From the NCBI RefSeq assembly GCF_030433855.1, contig NZ_JARUXC010000002.1, positions 186,001-250,000 on the forward strand: a stretch of 64,000 nucleotides of DNA, in the 5' to 3' direction. A model generated the notes under the pieces. That model did not search any database, was not told where the DNA came from, and was given only the letters and a program-made list of their open reading frames with translations. The DNA comes from Agreia sp. PsM10 (GTDB taxonomy: Bacteria > Actinomycetota > Actinomycetes > Actinomycetales > Microbacteriaceae). This document shows, in pieces, positions 1-8,984 of the stretch; position 1 is the first letter of the stretch, and every line of letters starts with the position of its first letter. The position numbers and the translations under genes were made by a program.

Positions 1-2
1 AC

Positions 3-266
3 GCCGAGACGGGCGACTACCTGCCGGTCGACGAGGGGTACAGAGACCTCGCCGAACAGCAGAGGGTGTTCGACCAGTACGGGTGGCCACGTGCCGCCAT
101 CCCGGGCACGTCGAACCACGGTGCGGGCACGGCGGTCGACTTCGTGAATCCGCCCGTCGTCCGAGGATCGCAGCCGCATGGCTGGCTGGCTGCCAACGCA
201 TCGCAGTTCGGATTCGAGCCGCTCACCGATCCCGACGAGCCGTGGCACTGGGACTACACGGGGTGA
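3..266 (+). CDS. VanY-type D-Ala-D-Ala carboxypeptidase, C-terminal part
   Basis: The frame is open from the window edge, so only the last 87 codons of the gene are seen. They contain the zinc-peptidase hallmarks of the M15B/VanY family: a SNHGAGTAVDF stretch (consensus SxHxxGxAxD, with the first zinc His and Asp) and a C-terminal PWHWDY (consensus WHxEY, carrying the catalytic acid position and the last zinc His, here with Trp-Asp in place of the usual Glu-Tyr spacing). Enzymes of this family trim the terminal D-Ala from peptidoglycan stem peptides outside the membrane. The start, any signal peptide and the upstream neighbours lie outside the window. Confidence 0.85.
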   Translation, partial: AETGDYLPVDEGYRDLAEQQRVFDQYGWPRAAIPGTSNHGAGTAVDFVNPPVVRGSQPHGWLAANASQFGFEPLTDPDEPWHWDYTG

Positions 267-277
267 CGCGCTCGTGG

Positions 278-520
278 TCAGCCCAGCCGGGCCTCGATGA
301 ACCGATAGTCCACAGCAGAAGGCAGGGCGGCGTTGTGACCCTCCCCGTTGTACTCCACTCCGCTGCCCCGCATATAGAGGTAGCGCTTGGCGCTGCCGGC
401 GGGAATCTCGAGACGGGCGAGCGGCTCGCCCGCGTCGGTGAACTCCGTGCGCACGGTGCGCCCCTCGAGGGGCCCGTCCATGAGTTTCGCGGTGTAGCTT
501 CCGTATTCTGTCGATGCCAT
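278..520 (-). CDS. Small conserved hypothetical protein (80 aa)
   Basis: An 80-residue protein starting MASTEYGSYT. The start is chosen because AAGGAGAGG lies 7-8 nt upstream on the minus strand; an upstream in-frame start would lack such a site. No signal peptide or membrane segment is visible. The sequence is soluble-looking, with a KLMDGPLEGR turn and a YLYMRGSG strand, suggesting a small beta-rich fold, but I do not recognise a family. It is convergent with the VanY-type gene (12 bp apart) and divergent from topA. Confidence 0.7.
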   Translation of the reverse strand: MASTEYGSYTAKLMDGPLEGRTVRTEFTDAGEPLARLEIPAGSAKRYLYMRGSGVEYNGEGHNAALPSAVDYRFIEARLG

Positions 521-743
521 GGTGCATCCTCTCCTTTGAGGGTCGGCTTCCATCTTCCTCGCCCGAGCGATATCCGCAAGGGCTCCCCGCCGCTTCCCGA
601 GCAGCCGCACAATTAGGCAATCAGGGTAAAGAGGTGTGTATGGTGTGGCAGACGGGCCTGCAGTGCCCGACGAATCCCGCCGAAGACGCTTACCCGAGAT
701 TGTCGCGAGTGGTTCGAATCTCTATTTCCTGCTGAGGAGCACC

Positions 744-3665
744 GTGCCAGGCCCGAAAAAGCTCGTGATCGTCGAGTCCCCGACCAAGGTCAAGTCCATC
801 GCCCAGTATCTCGGCGACGGCTTCGAGGTGCAGGCGTCCGTCGGTCACATCCGCGACCTCATCGAGCCCAAGAACCTGCCGGCCGAGCTCAAGACCGGCT
901 CGCTCGGCAAGTTCTCCGTCGACGTCGAGAAGGGCTTCGCGCCCTACTACGTGGTCAGCGACGCCAAGAAGAAGACCGTCGCCGAGCTGAAGAAAGCCCT
1001 GGCCGGTGCCAGCGAGCTCTACCTCGCAACTGATGAGGACCGCGAGGGCGAGGCCATCGCGTGGCACCTCCTCGAGGTGCTGAAGCCCAAGGTTCCCGTG
1101 CACCGCATGGTGTTCCACGAGATCACCCGCGAGGCGATCGAGAAGGCGCGAGACAACACCCGACAGATCGACGGCGCGCTCGTCGACGCTCAGGAGACCC
1201 GCCGTATCCTCGACCGTCTCTACGGCTACGAGGTCTCGCCTGTGCTCTGGCGCAAGATCGGCCCGGGCCTCTCGGCCGGCCGTGTGCAGTCCGCGGCAAC
1301 CCGCCTCGTCGTCGAGCGCGAGCGCGAGCGCCTGGCCTTCACGGCCGCCGGATACTGGGACCTCACCGCCCAGCTCTCGCCCGAACTCGAGCAGTTGTCG
1401 GCGTCGGAGGGCTTCGAGTCGCGGCTGGCCCGCGTCAACGGGGAACGCATCGCGTCGGGTCGAGACTTCGACGAGAACGGCAAGCTCAAGTCGAAGGCCG
1501 TCGCCCTCGACGAGGCGGGCGCCAAGTCGCTCGCCGCAGCACTGGCCGAGCCCGGGGTCAACATCACCGTCGCGTCGGTCGATTCGAAGCCCTACACGCG
1601 CCGGCCCGCCGCGCCCTTCACCACCTCCACGCTGCAGCAGGAGGCGTCGCGCAAGCTCCGCTTCTCGGCCCGGCAGACCATGAGCGTCGCCCAGTCCCTC
1701 TACGAGAACGGGTACATCACCTATATGCGAACCGACTCTCCGTCGTTGTCGCAGCAGGCGCTGAACGCCGCACGCTCGCAGGCCAAGTCGCTGTACGGCG
1801 CAGAGACCGTTCCCGACAAGCCGCGCCTCTACGCGGGCAAGGGCAAGAACGCCCAGGAAGCCCACGAGGCGATCCGGCCCGCCGGCGAGACGTTCCGCAC
1901 ACCCACCCAGTTGTCGTCGACGCTGCGCGGCAACGACTTCAAGCTCTACGACCTCATCTGGAAGCGCACCGTCGCATCCCAGATGGCCGATGCGAAAGGT
2001 GTGACGGCATCCGTCACCATCGCCGCGGGCCCGACCGCCGTCGAGGGCATGACCGAACCCGCGCTCGCGGAGTTCACGGCCAGCGGAACGGTCATCACCT
2101 TCCGCGGCTTCCTGCACGCCTACGAAGAAGGCCAGGACGAGGACCGCAACGGTCCGGCGGAACCTGCCGAGGCCAAGCTGCCGCCGTTGAAGGAGGGCCA
2201 GCTGCTGCGGGCCGTGTCGGTCGACGCCGCAGGCCACGAGACCTCGCCGCCCCCGCGGTACACCGAGGCGAGCCTGGTGAAGACGCTCGACGAACTCGGC
2301 ATCGGACGCCCCTCGACCTATGCGTCGATCATCTCGACCATCATCGACCGGGGCTACGTCACGCCACGGGGCCAGGCACTCGTGCCGAGCTGGATCGCGT
2401 TCTCCGTCGTGCGCCTGCTCGAGGACTACTTCGGCGACCTCGTGAACTACGACTTCACGGCGACGCTCGAGAACGACCTCGACCGCATCGCCGGTGGAGA
2501 GGAGGACAGGGTCGACTGGCTCAACGGCTTCTACTTCGGCAACGAGGGCCACCGCGGCCTGCGCAACGTCATCGACAACCTCGGCGACATCGATGCGCGC
2601 ACGGTCAACTCGGTCGTCATCGCGCCCGACATCACCCTGCGCATCGGCAAGTACGGCCCTTACCTCGAAGTGCGCGAAGAGGGAGCCGCAGAAGACGCGG
2701 TGCCCCGCCGGGTCAACATCCCCGCCGAGCTCGCCCCCGACGAGCTGACCGAGGCCAAGGCCCGCGAACTCATCGACGCCCCCGTGGTCGTCGACCGCGT
2801 CATCGGCGTCAACCCCGAGACCGGCAAGAACGTCGTGGCGAAAGACGGACGGTTCGGCCCCTACGTGACCGAGGTCGACCCCGAGCCGGAGCCGCCCGTC
2901 GAGGTCGCCGCAGCCGCGGAGCCGGCGCCCGTGGCGACCGCCGACGGAACGGCGAAGAAGGCTCCCGCCCGCAAGCCCGCGGCCAAGAAGAGCACGGCGC
3001 CCAAGCCGCGCACCGCCTCGCTGTTCAAGTCGATGGACCTGGCGACGATCGACATCGAGACGGCACTGCGCCTGCTCGACCTGCCCCGCGTCGTCGGCGA
3101 CGACCCGCAGTCGGGCGAGCCGATCACCGCCCAGAACGGCAAGTTCGGCCCCTACCTGAAGAAGGGTGCGGACACCCGCTCCATCACCAGCGAAGACATG
3201 ATCTTCGAGATCGACCTGCCGGGCGCCCTCGAGCTGTTCGCGCAGCCGAAGTACGGCGCCCGCCGCGCCTCGTCGGCGCTCAAGGAGTTCGAGGCCGACC
3301 CCGAGAGCGGCAAGCCGATCCGCATCAAGGACGGCCGCTTCGGCGCGTACGTGACCGACGGCGTCACGAATGCGACCATCCCGAAGGGCGAGACCGTCGA
3401 GGAGGTCGACTTCGAACGGGCTGTGCAGCTGCTGGCGGACAAGCGTGCCAAGGGGCCGGCGGCCCCGCGCAAGACGGCCGCGAAGAAGGCGCCCGCCAAG
3501 AAGGCTCCGGTGAAGAAGACCGTGGCCAAGAAGGCTCCGGTGAAGAAGGCCGCTGCGTCGAAGGTCGCCGGCCAGACCGCGGAATCGACGACGGCCGCCA
3601 CGCCGGTCGTGCGCAAGGCTCCCGCGAAGAAGGCCCCGGTGAAGAAGGCCGCGCCGACGACGTGA
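744..3665 (+). CDS. topA: DNA topoisomerase I
   Basis: Type IA topoisomerase of 973 residues that relaxes negative supercoils. The TOPRIM domain is at the N-terminus (IVESPTKVKSI near residue 8; ATDEDREGEAIAWHL near 95, with the metal-binding DxD). The active tyrosine lies in YITYMRTDS near residue 327. The C-terminal half holds repeated GKFGPYL / GRFGAYV units (Topo_C repeats) instead of zinc fingers, and ends in a long Lys-Ala-Pro tail, both usual in actinobacteria. The start is GTG at 744 behind GAGGAG; the frame is open further upstream but without similarity. The stop overlaps tmk (GTGA), so topA, tmk and holB probably form one unit. Confidence 0.97.
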   Translation: MPGPKKLVIVESPTKVKSIAQYLGDGFEVQASVGHIRDLIEPKNLPAELKTGSLGKFSVDVEKGFAPYYVVSDAKKKTVAELKKALAGASELYLATDEDREGEAIAWHLLEVLKPKVPVHRMVFHEITREAIEKARDNTRQIDGALVDAQETRRILDRLYGYEVSPVLWRKIGPGLSAGRVQSAATRLVVERERERLAFTAAGYWDLTAQLSPELEQLSASEGFESRLARVNGERIASGRDFDENGKLKSKAVALDEAGAKSLAAALAEPGVNITVASVDSKPYTRRPAAPFTTSTLQQEASRKLRFSARQTMSVAQSLYENGYITYMRTDSPSLSQQALNAARSQAKSLYGAETVPDKPRLYAGKGKNAQEAHEAIRPAGETFRTPTQLSSTLRGNDFKLYDLIWKRTVASQMADAKGVTASVTIAAGPTAVEGMTEPALAEFTASGTVITFRGFLHAYEEGQDEDRNGPAEPAEAKLPPLKEGQLLRAVSVDAAGHETSPPPRYTEASLVKTLDELGIGRPSTYASIISTIIDRGYVTPRGQALVPSWIAFSVVRLLEDYFGDLVNYDFTATLENDLDRIAGGEEDRVDWLNGFYFGNEGHRGLRNVIDNLGDIDARTVNSVVIAPDITLRIGKYGPYLEVREEGAAEDAVPRRVNIPAELAPDELTEAKARELIDAPVVVDRVIGVNPETGKNVVAKDGRFGPYVTEVDPEPEPPVEVAAAAEPAPVATADGTAKKAPARKPAAKKSTAPKPRTASLFKSMDLATIDIETALRLLDLPRVVGDDPQSGEPITAQNGKFGPYLKKGADTRSITSEDMIFEIDLPGALELFAQPKYGARRASSALKEFEADPESGKPIRIKDGRFGAYVTDGVTNATIPKGETVEEVDFERAVQLLADKRAKGPAAPRKTAAKKAPAKKAPVKKTVAKKAPVKKAAASKVAGQTAESTTAATPVVRKAPAKKAPVKKAAPTT

Positions 3666-4315
3666 CCTCGCCCGGACTCTTCATCACTCTCGAGGGCGGC
3701 GACGGCTCGGGAAAATCCACGCAGGCGGCGCTCCTCGAGGCGTGGCTCGTGGCAGAGCACCGCACGGTGGTGCGAACCCGCGAGCCGGGCGGCACCGATT
3801 TCGGCACCGAGGTGCGCGAGATCGTGCTGCACAGCCGCGGCGACATCAGTCCCCGGGCCGAAGCGCTCCTCTATGCGGCCGATCGTGCGCACCACATCAG
3901 CACCAAGGTGCGACCGGCACTCGAACGCGGCGACGTCGTCATCCAGGACAGGTACCTCGACTCGTCGGTCGCCTACCAGGGTGCGGGACGTGTGCTCGAC
4001 GCCGACGAGATCAGGCGCCTGTCGCTCTGGGCGGCCGAGGGTCTGCTTCCCGACCTCACGATTCTGCTCGACCTCGACGAGACCGAGGCGCGCCGCCGAC
4101 TCGACGGGGCACGCACCCGATTCGATCGACTCGAGAACGAGAAGAGCGAGTTCCACGCCAGGGTGCGGGCGGCGTTCCTGGCCCTCGCGGCCGAGGAGCC
4201 CGATCGGTTCCTCGTGCTCGACGCGTCGCTGCCCGCCGAGACTCTCGCCGCCCGCATCCGCGGCGCCGTCGAGCCGCTGCTGTCCCTGCATCCTGCGGGA
4301 ACGGACGCATCCTGA
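3662..4315 (+). CDS. tmk: Thymidylate kinase
   Basis: Phosphorylates dTMP to dTDP. The 217-residue protein has the P-loop GGDGSGKST (about residues 12-20), the TREPGGT segment that carries the phosphate-binding Arg of TMPK enzymes (about 38-44), the DRYLDSSVAYQGAGR motif that holds the dTMP base (about 96-110), and a short LID region around RRRLDGARTRFD. The GTG start at 3662 overlaps the topA stop as GTGA, so it is translationally coupled to topA. Length and motif spacing are normal for the family. Confidence 0.96.
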   Translation: MTSPGLFITLEGGDGSGKSTQAALLEAWLVAEHRTVVRTREPGGTDFGTEVREIVLHSRGDISPRAEALLYAADRAHHISTKVRPALERGDVVIQDRYLDSSVAYQGAGRVLDADEIRRLSLWAAEGLLPDLTILLDLDETEARRRLDGARTRFDRLENEKSEFHARVRAAFLALAAEEPDRFLVLDASLPAETLAARIRGAVEPLLSLHPAGTDAS

Positions 4316-4337
4316 GGGCTGTGTCGCCGGCGGCAGG

Positions 4338-4343
4338 TAGGTT
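4338..4343 (+). promoter_or_regulatory. -10 box for leaderless holB transcript
   Basis: TAGGTT lies exactly 6 nt before the holB ATG and there is no ribosome binding site between them, the arrangement of actinobacterial leaderless promoters. It would let holB be expressed apart from topA-tmk. Confidence 0.5.
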
Positions 4344-4349
4344 GTCGGT

Positions 4350-5507
4350 ATGACCGTGTGGGACGACTTGACAGGCCAGGACGATGCGATCGCCATCTTC
4401 CGGGCCGCCGCCGATCCCGCGAACTCGGGCGACGCCATGACGCACTCCTGGCTCATCACCGGCCCTCCCGGATCGGGTCGCTCGAACCTCGCCTACGCGT
4501 TCGCCGCCGCGCTGCTCAGCCGGCACGGCGCCGACGGTGACCCGGCCACCACCCGCCAGGTCGATGCGCGCACGCATCCCGACCTGGCCGTGCTCACGAC
4601 CGAGCGCGTCATCATCTCGATCGACGAGGTGCGCAAACTGGTCTCGAGCTCGCAGTTCTCGCCCTCGGTCGGTCGATACAGGGTCATGGTCATCGAAGAC
4701 GCCGACCGAATGGTCGAACGGACGAGCAACGTGCTGCTGAAGGCTCTCGAGGAGCCGCCCGAGCGAACGGTGTGGATCCTCTGCGCGCCGAGCGAGGCCG
4801 ACCTCATTCCCACCATCCGGTCGAGGGTCCGCTCGGTTCGCCTGCGCGTTCCGAGGGTCGACGAGGTCGCCGCCCTCATCCAGAAACGCGACGGGGTCGA
4901 CGCGCACACCGCAGAGCGCGCCGCACGAGAGGCGCAGAGCCACATCGGCATGGCGCACCGTCTGGCCACGAACGACGAGGCGCGCGCCCGGCGCGACGAG
5001 ACCCTGAGTCTGGCGCTCGGCATCCAGAACGTGCCGCAGGCCGTCGTTGCCGCGGCCCGACTCATGGAGATCGCCGGCGACGACGCCAAGGCGATCACGC
5101 TCGAACGCGACGCCGAAGAACGCGAGAGCACCCTGAGGTCGATGGGGGTCGAGGCGGGCCAGGCCGTTCCCCCCGCCCTGCGCTCGCAGATCAAGACGCT
5201 CGAAGACGACCAGAAGCGGCGGGCGACCCGCAGCCTGCGCGACGGGCTCGACCGTATTCTCGTCGACCTCATGTCGCTGTACCGCGACATCCTGCTCGTT
5301 CAGCTGCAGTCCGAGCTGCCCACCATCAACTCCGCCATCCAGTCCCGTCTCGACGAGGTCGCGGCCGCCAGCGATCCCGCCGACACCCTCGCGGTGCTCG
5401 ACGCGTTCGCCGTGGCGCGCCGCCGCATCTCCGCGAACGTGGCCCCCGCGCTCGCTCTCGAGGCAGCCCTCATCACCACAACCCGCCAACGAAGGACAAC
5501 CCCGTGA
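4350..5507 (+). CDS. holB: DNA polymerase III delta' subunit
   Basis: Clamp-loader AAA+ subunit of 385 residues. The Walker-A-like GPPGSGRS (about 39-46, Lys replaced by Arg as in other delta' proteins), VMVIEDADRM (about 112-121), LLKALEEPP and SRVRSVRL (sensor regions) are all visible and in order. The zinc-binding Cys4 module normally found between the P-loop and the IDEVR helix is absent: residues 55-80 contain no cysteine at all. The gene stands 34 bp after tmk with its own leaderless promoter, and its stop overlaps the next gene as GTGA. Confidence 0.93.
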   Translation: MTVWDDLTGQDDAIAIFRAAADPANSGDAMTHSWLITGPPGSGRSNLAYAFAAALLSRHGADGDPATTRQVDARTHPDLAVLTTERVIISIDEVRKLVSSSQFSPSVGRYRVMVIEDADRMVERTSNVLLKALEEPPERTVWILCAPSEADLIPTIRSRVRSVRLRVPRVDEVAALIQKRDGVDAHTAERAAREAQSHIGMAHRLATNDEARARRDETLSLALGIQNVPQAVVAAARLMEIAGDDAKAITLERDAEERESTLRSMGVEAGQAVPPALRSQIKTLEDDQKRRATRSLRDGLDRILVDLMSLYRDILLVQLQSELPTINSAIQSRLDEVAAASDPADTLAVLDAFAVARRRISANVAPALALEAALITTTRQRRTTP

Positions 5508-7081
5508 CAGCCCACACTCCGCGCCGCAGGCGACGGTCCGTCTCTCTCGCCGTGGCCGCGCTCGCGGTGGCCGTTCTCGTCTCCGGGTGCTCGACCTGGT
5601 TCGTCGATCGCTCGTCGTCGGGTGGCAGCGAGAGGCCGGTCGCCGAGTCGACTCCCGCCGCTGAAGACGTCGATGCCGACCTCCGGCCGTTCTACGACCA
5701 GGTCCTCAGCTGGACCGACTGCGGAGGCGGGTTCCAGTGCGCAGAGGCCACCGCCCCGCTCGACTGGCAGAGCCCGTCCACCTCCGAAATCAAGCTGGCG
5801 CTGGTCAAGCACCCGGCCAGCGGGCCGGGAGAGCGACTCGGCTCACTGCTCGTGAACCCCGGCGGCCCGGGCGGCTCCGGCTACGACTTCGTGAAGGACA
5901 GCCTCAGCTTCGCGGTGAGCGACACCCTGCAGGCTCAGTACGACGTGGTCGGATTCGATCCTCGCGGCGTCGGGCGCTCCTCGGCCATCAGCTGCCTCAC
6001 CGGCTCCGAGATGGACTCGTACCTCTACGACGTGCTGCCCGGCGAGCGGGGCTCGCAGCAGTGGCTCGACGCCTACACCGCCTCGTCCACCCAGTTCGCG
6101 GCCTCGTGCGAGAAGAACAGCCCTGAACTGCTGGGGCACGTCGACACTGTCAGCGCTGCCCGCGACCTCGACCTTCTCCGCGCCACCCTCGGCGACAGCA
6201 AACTCAACTACCTCGGGTACTCCTACGGAACGTTCCTCGGCTCGACCTATGCCGATCTCTACCCGCAGAAGGTCGGCAGGCTCGTGCTCGACGGCGCCCT
6301 CGATCCGACGTCGAGCAACTTCGATGTGAGCGTGGGGCAGGCCGTCGGTTTCGAGAACGCGATGAAGGCCTACATGGCCGACTGCCTCACGAAGTCCTCC
6401 TGCCCGTTCGACGGATCCGTCGACGACGGCATGGCGACGATCGGCGAGCTGCTGGCGCAGGTCGACGCCAGTCCGATCCGTGCCGGCGACGGGCGGCAGC
6501 TCGGATCGTCGAGCCTGCTCACCGCCATCATCTACCCGCTGTACGATGCCACGGCCTGGGACTTCCTGAGCGACATGTTCTCCGATGTCATGGCGGGCAG
6601 CGCCGACTACGCCATGCAGTTCGCCGACGGCTACAACGGGCGCAACCCCGACGGAACGTATTCCGACAACTCGACCGAGGCGTTCACGGCCATCAACTGC
6701 CTCGACTACCAGTACACGAACGATCCCGCCGTGGTGCAGAAGCAGAATGCCGACCTCGTCGCTGCCGCTCCCACCATCGGACCCTGGTGGAGCTACGGCG
6801 ACATCTCGTGCGACGTCTGGCCCGACAAGTCGACCCGCACCCCTCACGCCGTGACGGCGCAGGGCGCGGCACCGATCATCGTCGTGGGCACGACCGGCGA
6901 CCCGGCCACACCGTATGCCTGGGCAGAGGGCCTCGCCGGCCAGCTGTCGAGCGGGCAGCTGGTCACGTTCGTCGGCGAGGGGCACACGGCCTACGGCTCG
7001 TCGAGCTGCGTGAAGGGGGTCGTCGACGCGTACTTCATCAGCGGCACCGTGCCGGCGTCCGATCCACGGTGCACGAGCTGA
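5504..7081 (+). CDS. Secreted lipoprotein alpha/beta hydrolase, S33 tripeptidyl-aminopeptidase type
   Basis: A 525-residue exported peptidase. The N-terminus has an Arg-rich n-region, a hydrophobic core and a lipobox VLVSGC (Cys29), so it should be anchored outside the membrane. The alpha/beta-hydrolase core shows the oxyanion region VNPGGPGGSG, VGFDPRGVGRSS, the nucleophile GYSYG (Ser near 240), and a C-terminal TAP-like domain with the acid in GTTGDPATPY (near 464) and the catalytic His in GEGHTAY (near 492). Family members remove short peptides from N-termini of Pro- or Ala-containing substrates. The GTG start overlaps the holB stop; the coupling is common in this family of genomes and does not imply a shared function. 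Confidence 0.9.
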   Translation: MTAHTPRRRRRSVSLAVAALAVAVLVSGCSTWFVDRSSSGGSERPVAESTPAAEDVDADLRPFYDQVLSWTDCGGGFQCAEATAPLDWQSPSTSEIKLALVKHPASGPGERLGSLLVNPGGPGGSGYDFVKDSLSFAVSDTLQAQYDVVGFDPRGVGRSSAISCLTGSEMDSYLYDVLPGERGSQQWLDAYTASSTQFAASCEKNSPELLGHVDTVSAARDLDLLRATLGDSKLNYLGYSYGTFLGSTYADLYPQKVGRLVLDGALDPTSSNFDVSVGQAVGFENAMKAYMADCLTKSSCPFDGSVDDGMATIGELLAQVDASPIRAGDGRQLGSSSLLTAIIYPLYDATAWDFLSDMFSDVMAGSADYAMQFADGYNGRNPDGTYSDNSTEAFTAINCLDYQYTNDPAVVQKQNADLVAAAPTIGPWWSYGDISCDVWPDKSTRTPHAVTAQGAAPIIVVGTTGDPATPYAWAEGLAGQLSSGQLVTFVGEGHTAYGSSSCVKGVVDAYFISGTVPASDPRCTS

Positions 7082-7083
7082 CG

Positions 7084-7713
7084 ATGACCGAGACAGCCCT
7101 GGCCGAGGGCGTGGGGCTTCGCGAACGCAAGAGGCGGGCCACGAGCCGCACCATCCAGTTCGCCGTTCTCGAACTGGCGGTGGAGCGCGGTCTCGATCAG
7201 GTGACGGTCGAGGAGATCAGTCGCGTCGCGAACGTCTCGCCCCGCACCTTCTTCAACTATTTCCCCTCGAAAGAGGCGGCGATGGTCGGAGACAACCCGC
7301 TCGAGCTGCCGCCGGGCCTGATCGATTCGTTCGTCGACGGCTCCGCCGGGGCAGACCTCATCGACGGCCTGCTCGACCTCATGCAGCACATCGCGTTGAT
7401 CGCAACGGGAGACCGGGAGCTTCACCAGCTGCGTCGGCAGGTTCTGCGCAGCTACCCCGAGCTCTTCATCATCAAGGTCGCCGGCATGCACAGCTTCGAG
7501 ACCGTACTGGCCGAGGCCGTCGAGCGACGCCTCGATGCCGAGAGCGCGGGCCAGGATGCGATCGGCCCGCGCCTCGCGCAGGCCCGGCTCACGGCCCTGG
7601 TCGCCATCGCCGCCCTGAGACACGCCGTCGCCTCGTGGGCGGAGGGGGCCGACGACGAGTCTCTCTCGGAGAAGCTCAGCGAGTCGTTCTCGCTGCTGCG
7701 ACGGGTGGTCTGA
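7084..7713 (+). CDS. TetR-family transcriptional regulator
   Basis: A 209-residue regulator with the N-terminal TetR helix-turn-helix around residues 20-65, including TVEEISRVANVSPRTFFNYFPSKE, the usual recognition-helix signature. The C-terminal ligand domain is helical and unassigned. It follows the S33 peptidase after only 2 bp, so it is probably co-transcribed with it. The usual partner, a drug-efflux permease, is not adjacent here: the next element is a tRNA gene. Its target is therefore unknown. Confidence 0.88.
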   Translation: MTETALAEGVGLRERKRRATSRTIQFAVLELAVERGLDQVTVEEISRVANVSPRTFFNYFPSKEAAMVGDNPLELPPGLIDSFVDGSAGADLIDGLLDLMQHIALIATGDRELHQLRRQVLRSYPELFIIKVAGMHSFETVLAEAVERRLDAESAGQDAIGPRLAQARLTALVAIAALRHAVASWAEGADDESLSEKLSESFSLLRRVV

Positions 7714-7743
7714 ACCGTGTCGGCAAACACCGCGAACATCGGC

Positions 7744-7749
7744 TAGGAT
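7744..7749 (+). promoter_or_regulatory. Possible -10 box for tRNA-Thr
   Basis: TAGGAT lies about 38 nt before the mature tRNA 5' end, a normal distance for a tRNA leader. The -35 region is not convincing, so this is tentative. Confidence 0.3.
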
Positions 7750-7787
7750 TTGTTGCTGTGCCATTCGCTGTGAAATGCGATGGCCAG

Positions 7788-7863
7788 GCCGCCTTAGCTC
7801 AGTCGGTAGAGCGATTCACTCGTAATGAATAGGTCATCAGTTCGATTCTGATAGGCGGCCCCA
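7788..7863 (+). tRNA. tRNA-Thr (anticodon CGT)
   Basis: A full cloverleaf can be drawn. The 7-bp acceptor stem pairs GCCGCCT (7788-7794) with AGGCGGC (7853-7859), the D stem is GCTC/GAGC, and the anticodon stem ATTCA/TGAAT carries loop CTCGTAA with anticodon CGT at 7821-7823 (reads ACG). The T stem is ATCAG/CTGAT around TTCGATT. The CCA end is encoded (7861-7863) after discriminator C at 7860. Confidence 0.95.
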
Positions 7864-7867
7864 TACT

Positions 7868-7896
7868 GAGAAGGCCCGGAACCTCCGGGTCTTCTC
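7868..7896 (+). terminator. Hairpin terminator after tRNA-Thr
   Basis: GAGAAGGCCCGG and CCGGGTCTTCTC form a 12-bp stem (one G-T pair) around a 5-nt loop directly after the tRNA CCA. There is no strong T tract, as is usual in this GC-rich sequence. Confidence 0.7.
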
Positions 7897-7926
7897 GCGT
7901 TAAGAGCCCGACTTCGAAGGAGAATC

Positions 7927-8913
7927 GTGTCCACTCCATTCCGCTGGGGAATCCTCGGCACCGGCTGGATCGCCGAGATGTTCGTCACCGACCTGCGGGC
8001 CACGGGCATCGAGGTCACGGCCGTGGGTTCGCGCAGCCGGCAATCGGCGGATGCGTTCGGCTCGCGCTTCGACATCGCCTCGCGTCACGCGAGTTATGAG
8101 GCCCTGGTCGCCGACCCGGAGGTCGACGCCGTCTACGTCGCGACGCCGCATCCGATGCACGCGGCCAACGCACTGCTCGCGATCGCGGCCGGCAAGCACG
8201 TGCTGGTCGAGAAGCCGTTCACCCTCAACGCGGCTGAAGCGGCCGAGGTCGCCGAGGCCGCGCGCCGAGCCGGAGTGGTCGTGCTCGAGGCCATGTGGAC
8301 CAGGTTCCTGCCATCGATGGTGCGCATCCGCGAGATCATCGCCGCCGGAACGCTGGGCGAGGTGCGCACGCTCATCGCCGACCACGACCAGCTGCTGCCC
8401 TCCGACCCGGAGCACCGCATCAACAACCCCGACCTGGGCGGCGGCGCCCTGCTCGACCTGGGCGTGTACCCGGTCTCGTTCGCGGTCGACCTCTTCGGCG
8501 CGCCGACTGCTGTCACCGCGAAGGGCGACAAGACGGCCACCGGAGTCGACCGCCAGGTGGCGCTGATCCTCGAGCACGACGGCGGGGCGATCTCCGTGCT
8601 GCACACCGCGCTCGATACGCAGGGCGCCAACACGGCCACGGTCGTCGGAACCGAGGGGCGCATCGAGATCGACTCGGTCTGGTACGAGCAGACGGGCTTC
8701 ACCGTCTACGCGGGCAAGGGCAGCGAGGTCGTCGAGCGCTACGACGAGACCGTCGTCTCGCGCGGCATGCAGTTCCAGGCGTGGGAGCTCGAGCGCGTGG
8801 TGGCGGAAGGGCGCGGCGAGAGCGAGTTGCTCCCGCTCGACGAGAGCGTCGCGGTCATGGGCGTTCTCGACGAAGCGCGCCGACAGGTCGGCGTCGTCTA
8901 CCCGGGGGAGTAG
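7927..8913 (+). CDS. Gfo/Idh/MocA-family oxidoreductase
   Basis: An NAD(P)-dependent sugar or polyol dehydrogenase-like protein of 328 residues. The N-terminal Rossmann fold starts with WGILGTGWIA. The VEKPF motif (about 96-100), with the catalytic-site Lys of the family, and the C-domain signature GGGALLDLGVYP are present. The GTG start at 7927 follows AAGGAG. It stands alone between the tRNA and dacB, so the substrate cannot be inferred from context; family members oxidise inositols, glucose, xylose, trans-dihydrodiols and related polyols. Confidence 0.88.
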   Translation: MSTPFRWGILGTGWIAEMFVTDLRATGIEVTAVGSRSRQSADAFGSRFDIASRHASYEALVADPEVDAVYVATPHPMHAANALLAIAAGKHVLVEKPFTLNAAEAAEVAEAARRAGVVVLEAMWTRFLPSMVRIREIIAAGTLGEVRTLIADHDQLLPSDPEHRINNPDLGGGALLDLGVYPVSFAVDLFGAPTAVTAKGDKTATGVDRQVALILEHDGGAISVLHTALDTQGANTATVVGTEGRIEIDSVWYEQTGFTVYAGKGSEVVERYDETVVSRGMQFQAWELERVVAEGRGESELLPLDESVAVMGVLDEARRQVGVVYPGE

Positions 8914-8972
8914 CGCCTCCCGGCCAGCGCCTCCAGACCAGCGCCGCCCGGCCGTGCTCATCCGGCCCGGGT

Positions 8973-8978
8973 TAGCAT
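8973..8978 (+). promoter_or_regulatory. -10 box for leaderless dacB transcript
   Basis: TAGCAT lies 6 nt upstream of the dacB ATG with no ribosome binding site between, matching the leaderless pattern seen elsewhere in the window. Confidence 0.5.
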
Positions 8979-8984
8979 GGAACG

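Noticed and set aside
690-2552. Long open frame on the minus strand opposite topA (620 codons)
   Set aside because: It mirrors topA codon structure in a GC-rich gene, shows no recognisable motif, and topA on the plus strand is certain. Similar long antisense frames lie opposite many genes here.
1061-3661. Upstream extension of the tmk frame through topA
   Set aside because: The frame is open by chance; its product is Arg/Pro-rich low-complexity sequence. Kinase homology starts at 3662.
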